Shown: positions 1 through 6,109 of the stretch, one piece after another | Position numbering within the stretch: position 1 is the first letter of the stretch | Layout: each line of letters opens with the position of its first letter | IMG/VR virus record: IMGVR_UViG_3300024255_000191 | Coordinates: 1-21,346 of that record | DNA length: 21,346 bases | Source of the DNA: a virus | Reading direction: 5' to 3' (one strand) | Translations under genes and position numbers: made by a program | The notes under the pieces: model-generated | What the model was told of the DNA's origin: nothing | Database searches by the model: none | Seen by the model: only the letters and a program-made list of their open reading frames with translations

Positions 1-1
1 A

Positions 2-499
2 AAAAATGATGATGATGATGAGGACACTTGGTTGCAGTTCTTGTCATGTCACCTCATTGAATATCATTATGCTAAAACTTATGGGAAAGTTGATGAGGGT
101 AGTTGGGGAGGATACTTACATGCTTTAGGAAAATTGAAGGCTATGACATGGATTCATAATAATGATAAAGATGAGTATGATACTAGAAGTATTGTGAACA
201 GATTTATTTGTAATAATGTTGGTAAGTATGCTGACTGGGGATTTGCTACGGCAGAAGAATATGATCATGGTAATTATGAGTATGATCATATCTTTGTTTG
301 CCTATCTCCACAATATTTTCCACACAGTCAATGGGATATCTTTAGTGTCTTTCTAGGAATCTATGAAGATTTTACAGGTAAAGACTGTAAGTTAGATGAG
401 TTTTGGTATAAGAGAACTATTAATACGATGGCATATAGAAATGTATACGATACTTTAAAACCTGCATTAGAGGACATCAAAAGAAGTTTAGCTAAATAA
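2..499 (+). CDS. Unrecognised protein, 5' end outside window
   Basis: The reading frame is open from the first bases of the window and ends at a TAA at 497-499, so at least 165 C-terminal residues are present and the start is missing. The visible part opens with a short Asp/Glu tract encoded by a GAT repeat, then an aromatic-rich, acidic globular sequence (many Tyr, Trp, Phe and Asp) with no motif I recognise. In T4 the gene just upstream of regA is 62, the small clamp-loader subunit. I compared this sequence from memory with T4 gp62 and saw no resemblance, so I do not assign that function. It lies 22 bases before the chosen regA start and is probably cotranscribed with it. That it is a real gene is likely from its length and position; its function is unknown. 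Confidence 0.75.
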   Translation, partial: KNDDDDEDTWLQFLSCHLIEYHYAKTYGKVDEGSWGGYLHALGKLKAMTWIHNNDKDEYDTRSIVNRFICNNVGKYADWGFATAEEYDHGNYEYDHIFVCLSPQYFPHSQWDIFSVFLGIYEDFTGKDCKLDEFWYKRTINTMAYRNVYDTLKPALEDIKRSLAK

Positions 500-521
500 T
501 AAAAAGTTTTTGTTTTGTGAC

Positions 522-962
522 ATGAGCGTCGTTATTGAGCCGACCGTTGAGTGGTCGCCTGAGAACATGATTGAGGTTGTCCTAGGAGAACCTGACGATT
601 TTTTAAAAGTGCGAGAAACTCTGACTAGAATCGGTGTTGCATCTCGTAAAGAAAAAAAATTATATCAGTCTTGTCATATCTTACATAAGCAAGGTAGATA
701 TTTCATTGTTCACTTTAAAGAATTGTTTGCTCTTGATGGCAAGAAAGCAAATCTTACTGTTAATGATGTTCAACGCCGTAATAGAATTACACAACTCCTT
801 GCTGATTGGGGATTAATTTCTGTAGTTGTGGCTGAAATGATTCAGGATATTGCTCCTTTGAATCAGATTAAAGTTTTATCCTACAAAGATAAAGGGAATT
901 GGGCTTTAGAGACTAAGTATAACATTGGTCGTAAGGTTAAAGTTGAAGGCGAAGAAGGTTAA
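522..962 (+). CDS. regA: RegA translational repressor of early genes
   Basis: RegA is the T4 RNA-binding protein that represses translation of many early mRNAs, including its own, by binding near their start codons. The match to T4 RegA is clear: EPDDFLKVRETLTRIG near the N-terminus, then LYQSCHILHKQG, YFIVHFKELF, and DWGLI towards the C-terminus, in the T4 order. Starting at ATG 522 gives 146 residues, longer than T4 RegA (about 122), with a 15-residue N-terminal extension. The internal ATG at 567 (MIEVVL) aligns exactly with the T4 start (MIEITL) and is a serious alternative. Neither start has a good Shine-Dalgarno sequence. The gene is followed by a folded region and a strong terminator. 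In T4, regA is adjacent to gene 43; here a ParB-like gene, hsp20 and two small genes lie between them. Confidence 0.95.
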   Translation: MSVVIEPTVEWSPENMIEVVLGEPDDFLKVRETLTRIGVASRKEKKLYQSCHILHKQGRYFIVHFKELFALDGKKANLTVNDVQRRNRITQLLADWGLISVVVAEMIQDIAPLNQIKVLSYKDKGNWALETKYNIGRKVKVEGEEG

Positions 963-968
963 TAAATA
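961..968 (+). promoter_or_regulatory. Possible T4-type late promoter (AATAAATA)
   Basis: Seven of eight bases match the T4 late consensus TATAAATA. The motif overlaps the regA stop codon, and no gene start follows for 245 bases. A transcript from here would end at the terminator at 1026-1046, giving an RNA of about 70 nt. Seven-of-eight matches also occur inside coding sequence (for example near 5072 and 17232), so this one is weak on its own. Confidence 0.25.
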
Positions 969-1025
969 GATCGTCGCTCTTTCGTGCGCGACTCTCTACG
1001 ACGGATTCGCTACCAAAGTAGATAG

Positions 1026-1046
1026 GGGGCTTGACGCCCCTTTTTT
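1026..1046 (+). terminator. Rho-independent terminator after regA
   Basis: GGGGC at 1026-1030 pairs with GCCCC at 1036-1040 around the loop TTGAC, and is followed by six T at 1041-1046. It ends the regA transcript. The loop bases and the first base of the 3' arm also form the -35 box of the next promoter. Confidence 0.88.
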
Positions 1047-1059
1047 AATGGTGTATAAT
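1031..1059 (+). promoter_or_regulatory. Sigma70-type promoter nested in the regA terminator
   Basis: TTGACG at 1031-1036 (5/6 of the -35 consensus) is followed by a 17-base spacer and TATAAT at 1054-1059 (6/6). The expected start is near 1066. The -35 box lies in the loop and 3' arm of the preceding terminator, so one 34-bp segment ends one transcript and begins the next. It would drive the ParB-like gene through a 148-nt leader. T4-like phages of cyanobacteria use host-type promoters for early genes, so an early role is the natural reading. Confidence 0.8.
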
Positions 1060-1065
1060 ATGGAG

Positions 1066-1213
1066 GTCAGGGAGGGAGACCACCTTGACTGCGGTACTCC
1101 CCTTAGTAGGTTCAGGAGTAGCGGCGATAGGAACCTACTAAATATAATGTCTCAGCAGTTTTTGCTATCGAGACACCTAACGGTACAACCGTAGATTTTT
1201 ATCTAAAGAATTA
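1066..1213 (+). promoter_or_regulatory. Structured 5' leader or small RNA
   Basis: This is the stretch between the predicted transcription start and the ATG at 1214. It holds a perfect 11-bp stem (TTAGTAGGTTC at 1103-1113 with GAACCTACTAA at 1131-1141) around a 17-nt loop. A second hairpin follows (TGTCTC 1149-1154 with GAGACA 1170-1175, plus inner AGCA/TGCT), then a small CGGT-aca-ACCG hairpin at 1181-1191. Upstream, GGGAG at 1070-1074 can pair with CTCCC at 1097-1101. The two other sigma70-type promoters in the window have leaders of only about 17-18 nt, so this length and folding stand out. I recognise no known riboswitch or tRNA fold in it. Confidence 0.55.
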
Positions 1214-2248
1214 ATGACTAACACAGAACAGACCAGAAAAGGTTTTGGCGATATCCTGGATCTCGAAAATCCACAGTTAAAGAACCTACCCAAGCCTAAG
1301 CAAAAAAACGCAACATTCATCAAGTTTTCTTTCCTTGATCTCGATACCGTCGATGAAGAGGATGAGTATTATTGGAACCTTGCTGTCCGGGATGATCAGA
1401 ACAATACCTCTCGGATTGAAGCAATGCAAGTTTCATATATTAACTATGGATGGCTTTATAACGATTTCCCCCCTTGTATTGGTACTGACAATCGTCCTAG
1501 AGACGGTAGGACTCGTATCCTTGCAGCAAAGCGTGCTGGAGAGAGGTGGATTATTGTTGCTATCTTCTCATACGATGACGACGGTAGTCCAATCACTAGC
1601 TACATTTCCAATTCTCTTGCCTGTCAGCAGCGTCCTGCATCCACTGGTGTATGCATTAACGATTTTATTATGGCAGGGATTGCTTGTGTTAATGCTGGAG
1701 AATGCTTGCCAGAGAGATCTGCAGTAGAAGACCTCGTTTACAATGAACTGCAAGCTGAGAGCTTCTTCTCTCCTCGTGGAGGTGCCATAACCAAGATTGT
1801 CAACAAAATCCTTGATGATGTCTTGGAAGAAGGTACATCTGGTGGAATCACTGTTGTTAGGAGTCGTGAAGATTGGCAAACTTGGTTGGCAAAAGCCGGT
1901 TATGTAAAGGGAGATTATATTCTCCTATCGGTTGACAATCCAACTTATGCTATGAGGGCATGGTGTCAGCACTTGCTTCCACACTTTTCTAAGAACAAGT
2001 CCACAGCAACCATCATCCTTTACACCAACGCTAAGACTGGTACTAAAGCTCGGAGGTATATTTCTGAATTTGCAGTAAACCTCCAGTATTACTACACATC
2101 TTCATTTGCTATGGTAAATAGGGCACAGTCTGCTGTAGAGATCAAAGTAGCTGATCCTGCACCATACACTATTGCTGGAGCGATCCCTCAGATCCATGAC
2201 AATCACAACATTAATTCTTTTAAATTGGTAGATATCTCGGACTACTGA
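1214..2248 (+). CDS. Protein with ParB-like motif, function unknown
   Basis: A 344-residue soluble protein. Residues 97-110 (DGRTRILAAKRAGE), followed by a hydrophobic strand, resemble the core motif of the ParB/sulfiredoxin-like fold, in which a DGxxRxxAA segment binds nucleotide or phosphate. The rest, including a region around residues 200-330 with alternating strands and helices, is not recognised. No helix-turn-helix can be confirmed by eye, so a role in partition is not supported; phage ParB-like proteins are often nucleases or NTP-binding proteins. The gene stands alone between its own promoter (1031-1059) and terminator (2266-2289), with a folded leader and no clear Shine-Dalgarno, so its expression is probably controlled separately from its neighbours. 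The ParB-like call is inferred from one motif. Confidence 0.6.
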   Translation: MTNTEQTRKGFGDILDLENPQLKNLPKPKQKNATFIKFSFLDLDTVDEEDEYYWNLAVRDDQNNTSRIEAMQVSYINYGWLYNDFPPCIGTDNRPRDGRTRILAAKRAGERWIIVAIFSYDDDGSPITSYISNSLACQQRPASTGVCINDFIMAGIACVNAGECLPERSAVEDLVYNELQAESFFSPRGGAITKIVNKILDDVLEEGTSGGITVVRSREDWQTWLAKAGYVKGDYILLSVDNPTYAMRAWCQHLLPHFSKNKSTATIILYTNAKTGTKARRYISEFAVNLQYYYTSSFAMVNRAQSAVEIKVADPAPYTIAGAIPQIHDNHNINSFKLVDISDY

Positions 2249-2265
2249 TAACCGAATAAAAAATT

Positions 2266-2289
2266 ACGGGGTTCGCTACCCCGTTTTTT
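2266..2289 (+). terminator. Rho-independent terminator after the ParB-like gene
   Basis: ACGGGGT at 2266-2272 pairs with ACCCCGT at 2278-2284 around a TCGCT loop, giving a perfect 7-bp stem that runs into a T-run ending at 2289. Confidence 0.9.
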
Positions 2290-2299
2290 AATGTCGTCT

Positions 2300-2307
2300 A
2301 ATAAATA
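2300..2307 (+). promoter_or_regulatory. Possible late promoter before hsp20 (AATAAATA)
   Basis: Seven of eight bases match TATAAATA. The motif lies in the gap between the preceding terminator and hsp20, 64 bases before the ATG. I see no good sigma70 -35/-10 pair in this gap, so this is the best promoter candidate for hsp20, but the match is imperfect. Confidence 0.4.
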
Positions 2308-2350
2308 TTGATGGATGCCTTCGGGGTCCACACAACATAAACTCGCTTTT

Positions 2351-2357
2351 AAAGGAG
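2351..2357 (+). promoter_or_regulatory. Strong Shine-Dalgarno of hsp20
   Basis: AAAGGAG lies six bases before ATG 2364. It is the clearest ribosome-binding site in the window, where most genes have weak or no Shine-Dalgarno sequences. It fixes the hsp20 start and suggests high translation. Confidence 0.8.
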
Positions 2358-2363
2358 CTAAAA

Positions 2364-2798
2364 ATGACCGACCTTACTAAGTATGGTGCGTCTAACATTG
2401 ACCAATTTTTGGATCGTGTTCATCGCAACAGCATTGGTATGAACGAATACTTTGATCGTTTATACTCACTACATGAGACCACTACTAACTATCCTCCCTA
2501 CAACCTAGTATCCATAAATTCTGTAGAGTCCAGGCTAGAGATCGCCCTGGCAGGGTTTAAAAAGGCAGAGTTGTTTGTCTACACACAGGATGGCAAACTC
2601 TTTGTAGAGGGTCAGAAAGAGGACAAGGAGACCGAGACTACCTATCAGCATAAGGGACTAGCACAGAGGTCCTTTACGAGGGTATGGACGCTCTCTGAGG
2701 ATGTAGAAGTGAAGAGTGTAGAATTTGAGGATGGACTCCTTTCAATATGTCTAGCTAGGATAGTTCCAGAGCATCATCAACGCAAGGATTGGTTCTAA
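2364..2798 (+). CDS. hsp20: Hsp20 / small heat-shock protein
   Basis: A small heat-shock protein of 144 residues, an ATP-independent holdase chaperone of the IbpA type found in nearly all T4-like cyanophages. The alpha-crystallin domain runs from about residue 46 to 133. It starts with YPPYNLV, continues through ALAGFKKAEL (61-70) and the GKLFVEG strand, and ends with the G-L-L-S-I strand near 124-128. The N-terminal arm of about 45 residues has the DRVHRNSIGMNEYFDRL type sequence usual for IbpA-like proteins. The C-terminal tail is short, and I do not see a clear I-x-I motif, the element that normally links subunits into larger oligomers. Located between two terminators, it is probably its own transcription unit. 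Confidence 0.95.
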   Translation: MTDLTKYGASNIDQFLDRVHRNSIGMNEYFDRLYSLHETTTNYPPYNLVSINSVESRLEIALAGFKKAELFVYTQDGKLFVEGQKEDKETETTYQHKGLAQRSFTRVWTLSEDVEVKSVEFEDGLLSICLARIVPEHHQRKDWF

Positions 2799-2803
2799 AT
2801 ATC

Positions 2804-2828
2804 GGGGGGGTTGTTCACCCCCCATTTT
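2804..2828 (+). terminator. Rho-independent terminator after hsp20
   Basis: GGGGGGT at 2805-2811 pairs with ACCCCCC at 2817-2823 around the loop TGTTC, followed by ATTTTT. It ends the hsp20 unit and overlaps the next promoter in the same way as the terminator at 1026-1046. Confidence 0.82.
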
Positions 2829-2839
2829 TGTGGTATAAT
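2811..2839 (+). promoter_or_regulatory. Extended -10 promoter nested in the hsp20 terminator
   Basis: TATAAT at 2834-2839 is preceded by TGG, forming an extended -10 element (TGnTATAAT). Exactly 17 bases upstream is TTGTTC at 2811-2816, a weak -35 (3/6) that falls in the loop region of the hsp20 terminator. The expected start near 2846 leaves a leader of only about 16 nt before ATG 2862. It would drive the gp43-uvsX-gp41-mazG operon; the next terminator I find is at 10201. Confidence 0.75.
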
Positions 2840-2861
2840 ACCAAGAGGTAAAAAGCATACT

Positions 2862-3176
2862 ATGTCTGTTAGAGTAGCCATTATCGGTAATGATCAAATC
2901 ATTGCTGACATCAAAGAGTTGATTGATCCTGAAGACAAGGCTCGTCAATATATGTTCAACAATCCATATCGTGTTATCATGCAACCCACCATGTTGCTGA
3001 GTGAAGATGCAGGAGAGACCGCAGAAAATACATCCCAAGTATCTCTTGCTACTTGGCAACCACTCACGCAAGAGACAACCTTTATTGTCAACCCAAACTC
3101 GGTTCAAACTATCTTTGAACCAGTTGCTGATCTCAAGTCAATGTACCTGGAGCTAATCGATAATGTCACAAATTAA
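2862..3176 (+). CDS. Small conserved-type protein, paralog of the next gene
   Basis: A 104-residue acidic protein. The frame extends upstream, but the start chosen is ATG 2862 (MSVRVAII), because the predicted transcription start near 2846 lies just before it. The first strand, the central NPYRVIM segment, a T/L-x-x-W segment, a late I/V-rich segment and a final Y-L-E-L helix also occur in the same order in the following gene, which suggests tandem duplication. The predicted secondary structure is mainly strands with a C-terminal helix. I do not recognise the family. It is the first gene of the replication operon and its last 14 bases overlap the next gene. Confidence 0.8.
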   Translation: MSVRVAIIGNDQIIADIKELIDPEDKARQYMFNNPYRVIMQPTMLLSEDAGETAENTSQVSLATWQPLTQETTFIVNPNSVQTIFEPVADLKSMYLELIDNVTN

Positions 3177-3453
3177 AGTCATTGTATTTAAAGAAGACTA
3201 CAAGTGTATTATCGCTGGAATTGAGGAAGTTGGTGCTGACATTGGTGAGCCTGACTGTGAATTAGAAAACCCTTATGAGTTTGTAATTCAAGATGACGAT
3301 TTTGATGGAGACTACAAGGATCGTTTGACACCTTGGAAAGTGCTGAATATTTCCTCCGATAAGAAGTGTAGAATTCAAAGCGATACTATTCTAACTCTAG
3401 TTAACCCAGAGACATTTATTCTCGAAGCATACACCGAACTTACCAGTGAATGA
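3163..3453 (+). CDS. Small conserved-type protein, paralog of the previous gene
   Basis: A 96-residue, strongly acidic protein. Its order of motifs (IKVIVFKEDY, then NPYEFVIQ, LTPWKVL, and a final EAYTEL helix) parallels the upstream gene, so the two are probably diverged tandem copies. Residues about 45-57 are an Asp-rich stretch (DDDFDGD) that is absent from the sister protein. The start overlaps the upstream gene by 14 bases, and the stop forms an ATGA overlap with gp43, pointing to translational coupling. A possible role with the polymerase is suggested only by position. Confidence 0.82.
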   Translation: MSQIKVIVFKEDYKCIIAGIEEVGADIGEPDCELENPYEFVIQDDDFDGDYKDRLTPWKVLNISSDKKCRIQSDTILTLVNPETFILEAYTELTSE

Positions 3454-5945
3454 AATTTTACACTAATGTACAAATGATCGGGGACCAGTTCCTCGTTCGT
3501 GCTTATGATAATGGTGAGTACATTCAGTTTCGTGAAAAATACAAACCCACATTATTTGTTCCTGCCAAAAAGAAAACATACCATAAAACTCTCGATGGTG
3601 ATTATGTCGAACCAATTAAACCTGGTTTCGTCTCTGACTGTAGGGAGTTTTTAAAAAGCTATGGTGAGATAGACAACTTTAAGGTCTATGGTAATGAAAG
3701 GTATATCTATCAGTATATTTCTGATAAGTATCCTCAAGATGAAATTAAATTTGACGCTAGTAAGATTCGTCTTATTACTGTTGACATTGAAACTCGTGCT
3801 GAAAATGGATTTCCTGATGTTGAAGCAGCAGACCAAGAGATTCTGCTGATTACAATCCAGGATTATAATACAAAGGAGATCACAACTTGGGGGCAAGGTC
3901 CATTTAAGATCAAGCAAGATAATGTTCGCTATATTCAATTCAATAACGAGCGAGATCTTCTAAGTTCTTTCATCAACTGGTGGATGGAAAATACACCTGA
4001 TGTTGTTACCGGTTGGAATATTCAGCTTTTCGATATTCCATTTATTGCAAAGCGTATTGATCGTGTTCTTGGAGAGAAGATTGCTAAAAGGTTATCTCCT
4101 TGGGGATTAGTATCGCAAAAAGAAGTTTATATTAAGGGTCGTAGACAAGTCTTCTATGATATTGGTGGTATTACTCAGTTAGATTATCTTGATCTGTATA
4201 AGAAATTTACTTATACTAATCAGGAATCATATCGTCTTGATCATATTGCTAATGTAGAACTCGGTCAGAAAAAACTTGACCACTCTGAGTATGATACCTT
4301 TAAAGATTTCTATACACATGGTTGGCAGAAATTTGTAGAATACAACATTATCGATGTCGAGCTCGTAGACCGTCTTGAGGACAAGATGAAGTTGATCGAG
4401 CTAGCATTAACTATGGCATATGATGCCAAGGTAAATTATAATGATGTCTTCTATCAGGTAAGGATGTGGGATACTATAATCTACAACTACCTGAAGAAAA
4501 AAGGTATTGTTATTCCTCCCAAAGAAAAAACTGATAAGGATGAGAAGTATGCAGGTGCATATGTTAAGGAACCGATTCCGGGAGTTTATGATTGGGTTGT
4601 GTCTTTTGACCTTAACTCTCTTTACCCTCACCTTATTATGCAGTACAACATCTCTCCAGAGACCCTCCTCGACGAGAAACATCCAACAGCAACTGTTGAT
4701 AAGATTCTTAATGAGGAAATAAACTTTGAGTTGTATAAGGACAATGCCGTCTGTGCAAACGGTGCTATGTTCCGTAAAAATAAGAAGGGATTTTTGCCAG
4801 AGTTGATGGAGAAGATGTATGGTGAGCGGGTCATCTTTAAAAAGCGTATGCTCAAAGCCAAGCAGGAGTATGAGAAGACGCCTACTGAAGCACTTAAAAA
4901 GGAAATCGCTAGATGTAACAACATTCAAATGGCGAAGAAGATTTCTCTTAACTCTGCTTATGGTGCTATTGGTAATCAATATTTCAGGTACTTCAAATTA
5001 GCGAACGCAGAAGCTATTACTCTGTCTGGTCAGGTCTCTATTCGCTGGATTGAGACCAAGATGAATCAGTATCTAAATAAACTTTTGTCTACAGATGGTG
5101 AAGACTATGTTATCGCATCTGACACCGACTCAATTTATCTTAATCTCGGACCTCTTGTTACTAAATTTCTTGGTAATAAGTCTGGTGATAAAGCAGCAGT
5201 TGTGGCGTTACTTGACAAGATCTGTCAAGACAAGCTGGAGCCATACATCGATAAGTCGTATGAAAATCTGGCGAATTATGTCTCAGCATACGAACAAAAA
5301 ATGCAAATGAAGCGGGAGAATATCGCTGATCGCGGTATCTGGACTGCTAAGAAGAGATATATTCTAAATGTATGGAACAGTGAGGGCGTTCAGTACTCTG
5401 AACCAAAATTAAAAGTGATGGGTATCGAGGCTGTCAAGTCATCGACACCTGCACCCTGCCGTCAAATGCTTAAAGATTCTTTTAAGATTATGATGTCAGG
5501 ATCAGAAGATAATATGATAGACTACATAGATGACTGCCGTAAGAAATTCAAGCAACTAACTCCAGAGGACATTTCTTTCCCAAGATCTGTCAGTGATGTT
5601 GCAAAATATAAATCCTCTTCGGACATTTATTCTAAGGGAACACCAATCCACTGTCGTGGAGCTCTTCTATACAATCATTATATTAAGAAAGCGAATCTCA
5701 CTAACAAGTATTCGCTCATTCAAAATGGTGAAAAGATTAAATTCTGCTATTTGAAGAAACCGAATATCATTCATGAGAATGTTATTTCATTCATTCAAGA
5801 TTTTCCCAAGGAATTAAATATTACTAGATATGTTGACTACGATCTTCAATTTAGCAAGGCATTCTTAGAACCTTTGAGGACAATTCTAGATGCTATTGGG
5901 TGGTCTGTAGAAAAAACTGCAACTTTAGAGGACTTCTTCTCATGA
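3450..5945 (+). CDS. 43: DNA polymerase gp43, family B
   Basis: The replicative polymerase with 3'-5' proofreading, acting with the sliding clamp, helicase and primase. All family B signatures are present: Exo I (TVDIET, D112/E114), Exo II (GWNIQLFDIPF, N190/D195), Exo III (Y298-x3-D302), motif A (FDLNSLYPHL, D387), motif B (K497-x3-NSAYG), motif C (SDTDSIY, D558/D560) and KKRY at 634-637. All expected catalytic acids are intact. The C-terminal LEDFFS resembles the short hydrophobic peptide by which T4/RB69 polymerases bind the gp45 clamp. At 831 residues it is somewhat shorter than T4 gp43 (898). It starts in an ATGA overlap with the gene before and ends in another with the gene after. In T4 the polymerase mRNA is also autoregulated; I do not see a clear T4-like operator hairpin here. 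Confidence 0.99.
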   Translation: MKFYTNVQMIGDQFLVRAYDNGEYIQFREKYKPTLFVPAKKKTYHKTLDGDYVEPIKPGFVSDCREFLKSYGEIDNFKVYGNERYIYQYISDKYPQDEIKFDASKIRLITVDIETRAENGFPDVEAADQEILLITIQDYNTKEITTWGQGPFKIKQDNVRYIQFNNERDLLSSFINWWMENTPDVVTGWNIQLFDIPFIAKRIDRVLGEKIAKRLSPWGLVSQKEVYIKGRRQVFYDIGGITQLDYLDLYKKFTYTNQESYRLDHIANVELGQKKLDHSEYDTFKDFYTHGWQKFVEYNIIDVELVDRLEDKMKLIELALTMAYDAKVNYNDVFYQVRMWDTIIYNYLKKKGIVIPPKEKTDKDEKYAGAYVKEPIPGVYDWVVSFDLNSLYPHLIMQYNISPETLLDEKHPTATVDKILNEEINFELYKDNAVCANGAMFRKNKKGFLPELMEKMYGERVIFKKRMLKAKQEYEKTPTEALKKEIARCNNIQMAKKISLNSAYGAIGNQYFRYFKLANAEAITLSGQVSIRWIETKMNQYLNKLLSTDGEDYVIASDTDSIYLNLGPLVTKFLGNKSGDKAAVVALLDKICQDKLEPYIDKSYENLANYVSAYEQKMQMKRENIADRGIWTAKKRYILNVWNSEGVQYSEPKLKVMGIEAVKSSTPAPCRQMLKDSFKIMMSGSEDNMIDYIDDCRKKFKQLTPEDISFPRSVSDVAKYKSSSDIYSKGTPIHCRGALLYNHYIKKANLTNKYSLIQNGEKIKFCYLKKPNIIHENVISFIQDFPKELNITRYVDYDLQFSKAFLEPLRTILDAIGWSVEKTATLEDFFS

Positions 5946-6109
5946 ACGATCAAGAAAAGTGGAATAGAGGACTTGATCTTTTTATTGAGTCCGTTCATAA
6001 GCCAGATCAAGAACTTAGATCCTGTGCTCATAACCAAAAATGCTTTAATGAATTGCTGTCAGTGCGTGAAAATGTGCTAGAATACTTGAAAACATTGAGA
6101 TGGAGTTGA
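5942..6109 (+). CDS. Small 55-residue protein between gp43 and uvsX
   Basis: Starts in an ATGA overlap with the gp43 stop and ends with TGA directly abutting the uvsX ATG, so it is almost certainly translated as part of the operon. It is mainly helical and charged, with a C28-x-H30-x3-C34 cluster near the middle that could be structural or chance. I do not recognise a family. An upstream frame extension into gp43 exists but lacks operon-style spacing, so the ATG at 5942 is preferred. Confidence 0.75.
   Translation: MNDQEKWNRGLDLFIESVHKPDQELRSCAHNQKCFNELLSVRENVLEYLKTLRWS

Noticed and set aside
2-499. Gene 62 (clamp-loader small subunit) expected upstream of regA by T4 order
   Set aside because: The readable 165 residues do not resemble T4 gp62 as I know it; synteny alone is not enough.
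1143-1148. Second TATAAT in the leader as a separate promoter
   Set aside because: No -35-like hexamer at 16-18 bases upstream and no extended -10 TG; it sits just after the 11-bp stem and is probably incidental.
1066-1213. tRNA or glutamine (glnA/Downstream-peptide) riboswitch in the folded leader
   Set aside because: The paired segments do not form a cloverleaf with a CCA-type acceptor, and the conserved glnA core bases are not present.
4407-4979. 190-residue open frame on the minus strand
   Set aside because: It lies wholly inside gp43 motif regions, lacks a ribosome site or operon context, and its composition is that of an antisense shadow.
5072-5079. TCTAAATA late-promoter-like motif
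   Set aside because: Inside the gp43 coding sequence with no gene start after it; used here only as a measure of chance occurrence.
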